From Acidimicrobiales bacterium (GTDB lineage Bacteria; Actinomycetota; Acidimicrobiia; Acidimicrobiales; JAVJTC01), in NCBI GenBank assembly GCA_040219085.1, contig JAVJTC010000020.1, forward strand, positions 62,001-126,000: a stretch of DNA of 64,000 bases, written 5' to 3'. The position numbers and the translations under genes are program-made. Each line of letters begins with the position of its first letter. The first letter of the stretch is position 1. This document shows positions 58,911 through 64,000 of the stretch, piece after piece. The notes beneath the pieces were generated by a model. The model was not told the DNA's origin and made no database searches. It saw only the letters and a list, made by a program, of their open reading frames with translations.

Positions 58911-60614
58911 GTGATCATCGACGCAGCCTCTCTCGCCGGCAGCAACAGCCTGGAGACCGATGTGTGCATCGTCGGATGCGGGCCCGCCGGCGGAACGGTC
59001 GCGCTGGAGCTCGCCGACCGCGGACTCGAGGTCGTTGCTCTCGAGGCGGGCCCCGACGGGATGCCACCGATGCCCTCCGACGGGGAGACCGCCGAGGTCA
59101 CCGGCGTGCCGTATCCGGTCGAGGCGTCACGGCTCGAGCACCTCGGCGGGTCCGCGCCGATGTGGCACGTGTGGAACCCTGGAGATGGCGGGCCGCTCGT
59201 TCGACTCGGCCCGCTGCGCGCGGAGCACTTCGAGGAGCGACCGTGGCTGCCCAACACCGGTTGGCCGTTCGGCCGGGACCACCTCGAGGGCTGGTTCGCC
59301 CGCACCGCCGACGTGCTCGGGATAGCGGAACCCGACTTCGGCGTCCCCGCTGCTCTCGACGCCGTCGCCCGGGACCTCGTCGACGGGTTCGTGCCCGGGA
59401 CACTGAGGTTCGGCCCACGTAGCGCCATCGTGGAGGTCCAACGCCGGCGGCTCGAGGCCTGTCCCGCACGGGTCGTGGTCAACGCCCCGCTCATCCGGCT
59501 CTGCCCAGGTCCGGGCGAAGCCTCCATCGCCACCGCCGTCGTCCGTACCCCGGCCGGCGAAGAGGTCCACGTGGCGGCTCGGGCGTTCGTGCTCGCCGCC
59601 GGCGGCATCGACAACGCCCGCGCGCTGCTGCTGCTCGCCGGACCCGACGACCGCGGACCCGGGAACCGCCACGGGCTTGTCGGCCGGTTCTTCACCGAGC
59701 ACCCCCACCGTCGCACCGCAGTCATCCGTACGAGGTCCTCGCTGCTCGACCCGGTCGAACAGACCCGACACGCGACCACCGACGGCGAGCTCTGGTTCTT
59801 CACCGACCCGGACGAGGCCCGCCGCCGGGGAACCGGCTCGCTCGGGATCGGCGTCAACGCGGCCGGTCCCCTGATCTTCGCCCGGGGCCGCTGGCTCGAC
59901 CGGCCAGCCGAAGGCGACGGCGCCTTCGGCGAGCTGTGGCGCCACTCCCTACGCCACGACCGGAGCCCATCGCCCGCCGACCTTGTCCGCGCCGGCGTGC
60001 GCGATCCCGTGCCGGCCGCGTCCCACCTCGCCCGACGGGCCGTGGCCGCGGTCGACGCATGCCGGCTTGCGAAACGTCGCCGCTCCGAGGAGCGCTTCTA
60101 CTCGCTGCACGTGATGGCCGAGCACCGCTCGCTGCCCGACAACAGGGTCACCCTGTCCCCGCGTAAGGCGAGCGACGGCCTCCCCCTCGCCCGGCTGCAC
60201 TTCACCCTCGACGACGGCACCCTCGCCGACATCCGGGCGAACCACGAGGCCTTCGTCGACAGCCTACGGCGCCGCCTCGACGGGGAGCTTGTCAGCCGTT
60301 CCGCCGACTACCGCTCGCCTGCAGGCTTCAGCTGGGGCTACCACCACATGGGGACGACCCGCATGCATCCCGACCCCGCCCGAGGCGTCGTGGACGCCGA
60401 CTGTCGTGTTCACGACCTCGACAATCTCTACGTCGCCGGGTCATCGGTTTTCCCCACGTCCGGTGTCACCAACCCCACGTTCACCCTCGTCGCCTTGGCA
60501 CTTCGGCTGGCAGATCACCTGGCGGGGCTGCTCCTGACCGGCGACGAGGGCGGTCGGCGTCCGGAAGCCGCGCCAGGCCAACCGAGCGATGCCCGTTCGA
60601 GCCCACCGACATAG
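58911..60614 (+). CDS. GMC-type FAD-dependent oxidoreductase
   Basis: 567 aa from GTG with CGGAGAG 7 nt upstream; the longer open frame upstream is not family-like. CIVGCGPAGGTVALELADRG is the FAD-binding loop (~residues 19-38); FVLAAGGIDNARALLLLAG and the C-terminal YHHMGTTRMHPD with catalytic His and NLYVAGSSVFPTSGVTNPT with the second catalytic residue (Asn in place of His) define the GMC fold. These enzymes oxidise alcohols, sugars or sterols. In this context oxidation of a sugar or polyol attached to the glycan is likely, substrate unknown. The last 100 bp overlap, on the other strand, a broken sulfotransferase. Confidence 0.92.
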   Translation: MIIDAASLAGSNSLETDVCIVGCGPAGGTVALELADRGLEVVALEAGPDGMPPMPSDGETAEVTGVPYPVEASRLEHLGGSAPMWHVWNPGDGGPLVRLGPLRAEHFEERPWLPNTGWPFGRDHLEGWFARTADVLGIAEPDFGVPAALDAVARDLVDGFVPGTLRFGPRSAIVEVQRRRLEACPARVVVNAPLIRLCPGPGEASIATAVVRTPAGEEVHVAARAFVLAAGGIDNARALLLLAGPDDRGPGNRHGLVGRFFTEHPHRRTAVIRTRSSLLDPVEQTRHATTDGELWFFTDPDEARRRGTGSLGIGVNAAGPLIFARGRWLDRPAEGDGAFGELWRHSLRHDRSPSPADLVRAGVRDPVPAASHLARRAVAAVDACRLAKRRRSEERFYSLHVMAEHRSLPDNRVTLSPRKASDGLPLARLHFTLDDGTLADIRANHEAFVDSLRRRLDGELVSRSADYRSPAGFSWGYHHMGTTRMHPDPARGVVDADCRVHDLDNLYVAGSSVFPTSGVTNPTFTLVALALRLADHLAGLLLTGDEGGRRPEAAPGQPSDARSSPPT

Positions 60615-60775
60615 GCCCGGTGCGCTCTGTGACGGCGCTGGACGACCTCGTCCTCCTCCCAGAATGGGGTGATGTCGTCGGATCCGCAGTATCGGGAGAG
60701 GGCGATCTCGAGACTGGTTCCTGCGGTCTTCTCGGTCTTGATGAAGATGAAACGGTGCGCGTGGGAAATGATCAT
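60515..60775 (-). pseudogene. Truncated Sulfotransfer_2 family gene
   Basis: An 86-codon frame begins with the ATG of MIISHAHRFIFIKTEKTAG, the PAPS loop region of the family and nearly the same as the opening of the intact gene at 50068. After about residue 45 similarity stops and the rest reads out as low-complexity sequence overlapping the GMC gene end. The 3'-phosphate motif and all downstream parts are missing. The start overlaps the ACP stop by 4 bp (ATGA), so it was once the last gene of the FkbH-ACP unit. Confidence 0.8.
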
Positions 60776-61020
60776 CCGTCGCTGCAGGTCAGCTGACGGA
60801 TCACCGCTGCGAGTTCCCCGACGTTCGCGAGTGCCTCGATGTCGTCGGCTGCGAACTCGATGCCGAACTCCTCTTCGATCGCGTAGATGAGGGAGATGTG
60901 GGCGACCGAGTCCCACCCCACGACGTCGTCCGTCGTCGTCGCCGCCGAGATGGTCACGTCGTCGTCCATGAACACGTCGCGAAACACGGCCTCGAGCCGT
61001 CTCGTCACGTCGTCATCCAT
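60772..61020 (-). CDS. Acyl carrier protein
   Basis: 82 aa ACP fold. The phosphopantetheine Ser lies in VGWDSVAHISLIYAIEEEFG (WDSVAH; the usual DSL with Val for Leu), about residue 38, and helices 1-4 are all present. As it follows directly on FkbH (start inside the FkbH end, 8-bp overlap), the cargo is probably a glyceryl unit derived from 1,3-bisphosphoglycerate. No polyketide synthase is near, so the group may be passed to a glycan by the neighbouring acyltransferase. Confidence 0.94.
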   Translation of the reverse strand: MDDDVTRRLEAVFRDVFMDDDVTISAATTTDDVVGWDSVAHISLIYAIEEEFGIEFAADDIEALANVGELAAVIRQLTCSDG

Positions 61021-62929
61021 CGTGTCCCTCCGGTCTCGTGGGGCCACCCGTAACGCTCATCGGCGGGTCGAGCGGGGCCACTCCGTCCACGTCGAGGCGC
61101 CAGTGTGTGGTCCCGTCCTCGTCACGCGCCACCCGGCAGAGGCCGAGCTCCTCGTAGACGTCGGCTATCAGCCCGTTGCGTTCGGTGGGCACGTAGGTGG
61201 CCGTGACCCCTCGGCAACTCCGACGGCGTGCTTCGGCGACGAGCGCATCGAACAGGGCGTGCTCGAGTCGCCGCCCGATCACCCGGCAGCTCATCACGAA
61301 GCTGTCGACGTCGAGCGTGTCCCCTTCCTCGCGGGCCAGCAAGACCGCCACGAGACCGTGATCGGCCAGGCGATCGGCCAGCCGACCGGTGATGGTCACC
61401 CATGTGGGGTCGGTCGCCATCCGTCGAACGTCGTCGAGGCTGTGGCGGCGCGTCGTCATGTTCCACTGGTTGGTCTTGCCGAGCAGCTGGGCGACCCGCG
61501 CCTCGGTCGCCCCAACGATCGGTCCCAGCGTCGCCCTCATCTCCAGGTCGACGAGAAACTCCTCGAGCGACCTGGCGGACTGCCGGGCTTCTTCTGCGGC
61601 GGCCCGGGCACGGTACTTCTCCGTGCGACTGCGGTCCTCTTCGGAGAAGGCCGGCGTCTCGAAGCGGGGATAGCGGGAGAGCGCCGCCGGGTACCCGGCC
61701 GGGTCCGGGGGGAGCATGATGACATCGACCTCGGGCAACTCGGACCGGATGGCCTCGCGCTCGGCCGGGTTGTCGTCGAGGAAGGCGATCGAGTCGAGGC
61801 CGATGTCGAGACCGTCGGCGATCCGTCGCAGGTTCACCGGCTTGGGGTCCCAGTTCGCCACGAACGCCGCAACGTCGTCGATGCCGAGCACCATCTCGGG
61901 ATGCTCGAGGAACGGCGACCGGGCGATCTCGTCGGTGTTCTTCGAACAGACGGCGAGTATCACGCCCCGTTCCCTCAGATCCCGCATCACACGTTGGAGC
62001 TCCACGTGGGCCTCCCCCTCGGCGGTGCCACCGAGGGAGATCTCGGAGAGCCCGTCGTCCCCGATAGAGCCCCCCCACAGGGTGCCGTCGAGGTCGGTGA
62101 CCAGGCACTTGCGCGCGAGCCCGAGTCGGGCGGCGACGACCACGGCGATACTGCGCGCCAGGGAGGGGACCGCGGGGATCGCGGGGTCGTGCTTCGCGAC
62201 GAACCACCAGCGGGGATCGAACCACCCATCGCGACCGAGACGGGCGGCGATCGAGGCCGCGTCGACGCACGCGACGTCGGCCCCGGCGGCCGCGACGGCG
62301 AGACGGGCGTTCAGCGCACGGATCATCGACAGGCGGGATCCGGGCAGGCCCGCCGCGAGGTGACCGAACGGATCCGAGTCGGGCGGGACGAACCCCACCT
62401 GGACGACGTGGCGCGCCCGGTCCTCGCGCAGCCGATCCCACGCCGAGGACCAACGGGCGACTTCGGCCTCCACCACCTCGTCGTGGTCGTCGCGGAAGCC
62501 GTCGATCGAAGTCGCGCCGAGGTGAGGAACCAGCACCACGACGTCCGGGTCGGCGCGGTGAAGGGTCGACGACGGGTCGAGGATCTCTTGCCAGTAAAGC
62601 CCGAAGCCGGTCTGGTCGACGGACGCGGCGACCCGCTCCCGGGCGAGCGCGGCCGGCAGGACCGCCGTCAGCACGTCGGTCGTCGCGGTCCCAACCACCC
62701 ACACCTTCGCTGTGCGGAGGTGGCCTGGCGCCGGGTTGTCGGCGAGAACCTTCGCCGCGGCGGTCCACGCCGTGGCGTCCTCGCCTCCGTCGACGGCACG
62801 CACCGCCCAGGCGGCGGCACCCTCCCTGTCGCCGCCGGATAGGAGGCGCCGGGCGATTCGTGCGCACAATCGGGCGTCGGGCACCTCGACAGCCCGTGCC
62901 CGGGTCAGGTCGTCGACGAGCGGGTCCAC
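61013..62929 (-). CDS. fkbH: FkbH-like glyceryltransferase/phosphatase (HAD-IIIC)
   Basis: 638 aa from GTG. FkbH loads D-1,3-bisphosphoglycerate onto an ACP with loss of phosphate, giving glyceryl-S-ACP. Residues 1-270 are the N-terminal SGNH-like domain of the longer FkbH proteins. KCLVTDLDGTLWGGSIGDDG (DxDGTLW) is the HAD catalytic loop, followed by ILAVCSKNTDEIARSPF, WDPKPVNLRRIADGL and FLDDNPAEREAIRSELPEV. The C-terminal ~150 residues form a GNAT-like domain (FVMSCRVIGRRLEHALFDAL, YVPTERNGLIADVYEELG). Next gene: ACP, so the pair is functionally linked; acting in a glycan, not polyketide, cluster is inferred. Confidence 0.94.
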   Translation of the reverse strand: MDPLVDDLTRARAVEVPDARLCARIARRLLSGGDREGAAAWAVRAVDGGEDATAWTAAAKVLADNPAPGHLRTAKVWVVGTATTDVLTAVLPAALARERVAASVDQTGFGLYWQEILDPSSTLHRADPDVVVLVPHLGATSIDGFRDDHDEVVEAEVARWSSAWDRLREDRARHVVQVGFVPPDSDPFGHLAAGLPGSRLSMIRALNARLAVAAAGADVACVDAASIAARLGRDGWFDPRWWFVAKHDPAIPAVPSLARSIAVVVAARLGLARKCLVTDLDGTLWGGSIGDDGLSEISLGGTAEGEAHVELQRVMRDLRERGVILAVCSKNTDEIARSPFLEHPEMVLGIDDVAAFVANWDPKPVNLRRIADGLDIGLDSIAFLDDNPAEREAIRSELPEVDVIMLPPDPAGYPAALSRYPRFETPAFSEEDRSRTEKYRARAAAEEARQSARSLEEFLVDLEMRATLGPIVGATEARVAQLLGKTNQWNMTTRRHSLDDVRRMATDPTWVTITGRLADRLADHGLVAVLLAREEGDTLDVDSFVMSCRVIGRRLEHALFDALVAEARRRSCRGVTATYVPTERNGLIADVYEELGLCRVARDEDGTTHWRLDVDGVAPLDPPMSVTGGPTRPEGHDG

Positions 62930-62935
62930 CGGGAC

Positions 62936-63532
62936 CTAGTCTCCATCCGGGCCACCGGGCATCTTCATCGCCTTCGCCGGCGGGCCGCTCACGACCATGC
63001 CGGCGGGCACGTCACGCATCACGACGGCATTCGGTCCGATGCGGACGTCGTCGCCGATCGTGATCTGCCCGATGATGGCGGCACCGGCACCGACTCGGAC
63101 ACGGTCGCCGAGGATCGGACCGTTGTGACGATCGTCGAACGTCGCCGCACCGATCGTGACGTTCTGGCGGATCATGCAGTCCGAACCGATGCGGGCGTAG
63201 GGATGGATGACGATGCCGCCCTGGTGAGCGATCCAGAACCTGGGGCCGATCGTCGCCGTCTCGTGGATCTCGATCCCGTAGTGGTTCCGCACGAACCGGT
63301 GCAGCGTGCGGTAGACGGCGAACAGGGGCACCCGCACCCAGCGGGACTCGGCCGTGCGTCGCCAGGCACCGAAGCGGTACACGGCCAACGCGCGGAAGCC
63401 GGGCTTCGTCCAGTCCCGGCGGTTGCAGCGGTAGTCGGATCGTACGGCCCCGACGAGGGTCGAGAGTGGCTCCACGTTCGGCGCCTCCCGGCGGTTGATG
63501 ACCTTGGCGGACGGTGATGTCACTCTAGACAT
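62936..63532 (-). CDS. Hexapeptide-repeat acyltransferase (serine O-acetyltransferase-like)
   Basis: 198 aa from ATG 63532; the frame upstream is shadow sequence of the divergent gene. The N-terminal helical part (AVRSDYRCNRRDWTKPGFRA) resembles CysE/WcaF-type enzymes. Then a left-handed beta-helix: IGPRFWIAHQGGIVIHPYAR, IRQNVTIGAATFDDRHNGP, VGAGAAIIGQITIGDDVRIG and AVVMRDVPAGMVVSGPPAKA. The AHQGGIVIHPYARIG segment bears the catalytic His. It could acetylate serine, but its place beside FkbH-ACP suggests acyl transfer onto a sugar. Six bp separate its stop from the FkbH start. Confidence 0.88.
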   Translation of the reverse strand: MSRVTSPSAKVINRREAPNVEPLSTLVGAVRSDYRCNRRDWTKPGFRALAVYRFGAWRRTAESRWVRVPLFAVYRTLHRFVRNHYGIEIHETATIGPRFWIAHQGGIVIHPYARIGSDCMIRQNVTIGAATFDDRHNGPILGDRVRVGAGAAIIGQITIGDDVRIGPNAVVMRDVPAGMVVSGPPAKAMKMPGGPDGD

Positions 63533-63568
63533 CGGCGACGTCACGGGAGCGTTGAGGTATTGCCGATA

Positions 63569-63574
63569 TAGGCT
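63569..63574 (+). promoter_or_regulatory. TANNNT -10 box for a leaderless transcript of the last gene
   Basis: TAGGCT ends exactly 6 nt (CCCGCG) before the ATG at 63581; no Shine-Dalgarno sequence. Confidence 0.5.
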
Positions 63575-63580
63575 CCCGCG

Positions 63581-64000
63581 ATGGGTTGGACACGCCGCAT
63601 GGCCGAACGAGCTGGTACCCACGGCGACGTGCAGGTCGCCGTCGTCGGCGCCGGCTTCATCGGCCGTGGCCTCGTCTCCCAGCTCGGAATCGCGCCGGGG
63701 ATGCGCTGCGCCCTCCTCGTCAACCGCAGCGTCGAGCGGGCGCTCGACGCGTGGCGCGCTGTGGGAGTCGAGCCGGACGGCGTCGTCGTCAGCGACGAAC
63801 CGGCGAAGCTCGCCGCGGCCATCGACGAGGGTCGACCGACCGTCACACGCGACGCGGCGATCCTGCCGGAGCTCGCCCGCATCGACATGGTCGTCGAGGC
63901 GACCGGCGCCATGGACCACGGCGCCACGGTCATTCTCGACGCGCTCACCGCCGGCCGCGACGTCGTGTCGATGAACGCCGAGGTCGACGCCACCATCGGC
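63581..64000 (+). CDS. NAD(P)-dependent dehydrogenase, homoserine-dehydrogenase-like (partial, runs off the window)
   Basis: The first 140 codons only. VQVAVVGAGFIGRGLVSQL is a dinucleotide-binding Rossmann loop; CALLVNRSVERALDAWRAVG, VTRDAAILPELARIDMVVEA and GRDVVSMNAEVDATIG match the N-terminal half of the homoserine-dehydrogenase-like proteins that often carry a C-terminal SAF domain and occur in surface-sugar clusters. The rest lies outside. It is divergent from the acyltransferase gene by 48 bp and probably leaderless. Substrate unknown. Confidence 0.8.
   Translation, partial: MGWTRRMAERAGTHGDVQVAVVGAGFIGRGLVSQLGIAPGMRCALLVNRSVERALDAWRAVGVEPDGVVVSDEPAKLAAAIDEGRPTVTRDAAILPELARIDMVVEATGAMDHGATVILDALTAGRDVVSMNAEVDATIG

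Noticed and set aside
1-64000. tRNA, rRNA, CRISPR array or phage attachment site
   Set aside because: No cloverleaf-like tRNA, rRNA stretch or regularly spaced repeats were noticed on reading; intergenic gaps are mostly under 225 bp.

Overview
The window is high-GC DNA, near 70% in most stretches I counted by hand. It has dense gene packing, many GTG starts, TANNNT promoter hexamers placed for leaderless messages, homodimeric AceE, KhtTU-type antiporter genes and DUF4012. Together these point to an actinobacterium, and the style resembles Acidimicrobiia; that assignment is inferred, since no rRNA or other marker gene lies here. I see no tRNA, rRNA, CRISPR array or transposase.

1-19.8 kb is mostly housekeeping: a secreted acidic lipoprotein, aceE, an RNase HI fused to a SLOG-type domain, a cytochrome P450, hydantoinase/oxoprolinase A and B subunits separated by a khtT-khtU K+/H+ antiporter pair, DUF427, a DEAD-box helicase with its own cold-shock domain, and a TIGR01777 epimerase with an SRPBCC protein. 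The first surface-glycan genes appear among them: an alkaline-phosphatase-superfamily (AP) enzyme, two glycosyltransferases and a sulfotransferase.

19.8-34.2 kb codes largely for the envelope: two coupled beta-propeller-type lipoproteins, a multi-spanning membrane protein, glycosyltransferases, a polysaccharide deacetylase, a GNAT, a nucleotide-sugar dehydrogenase, an LAXTG-type surface protein and a DUF4012 protein.

34.2-64 kb is one long glycan biosynthesis region. It holds nucleotide-sugar enzymes (a WbpM/PglF-like dehydratase and an epimerase), a PglC-like initiating phosphoglycosyl transferase, a PglD/NeuD-like acetyltransferase and two paralogous PglK-like ABC exporters; one exporter is followed by a decayed copy of the epimerase. 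A plus-strand chain of six genes overlapping by 4 bp (five glycosyltransferases, then a sulfotransferase) runs towards a minus-strand operon of five sulfotransferases and a GT92-like glycosyltransferase. Beyond lie a second AP enzyme, a further glycosyltransferase, a GMC oxidoreductase, a truncated sulfotransferase, and an ACP plus FkbH pair that would make glyceryl-ACP, with a hexapeptide acyltransferase.

The simplest overall reading is a locus that builds a heavily sulfated, possibly acetylated and glycerylated, surface glycan on a lipid carrier. Seven intact sulfotransferases from several subfamilies plus one remnant is the most striking feature. No Wzx, Wzy, oligosaccharyltransferase, sortase or PAPS-synthesis gene is visible, so polymerisation, attachment and sulfate activation must be encoded elsewhere or work differently.
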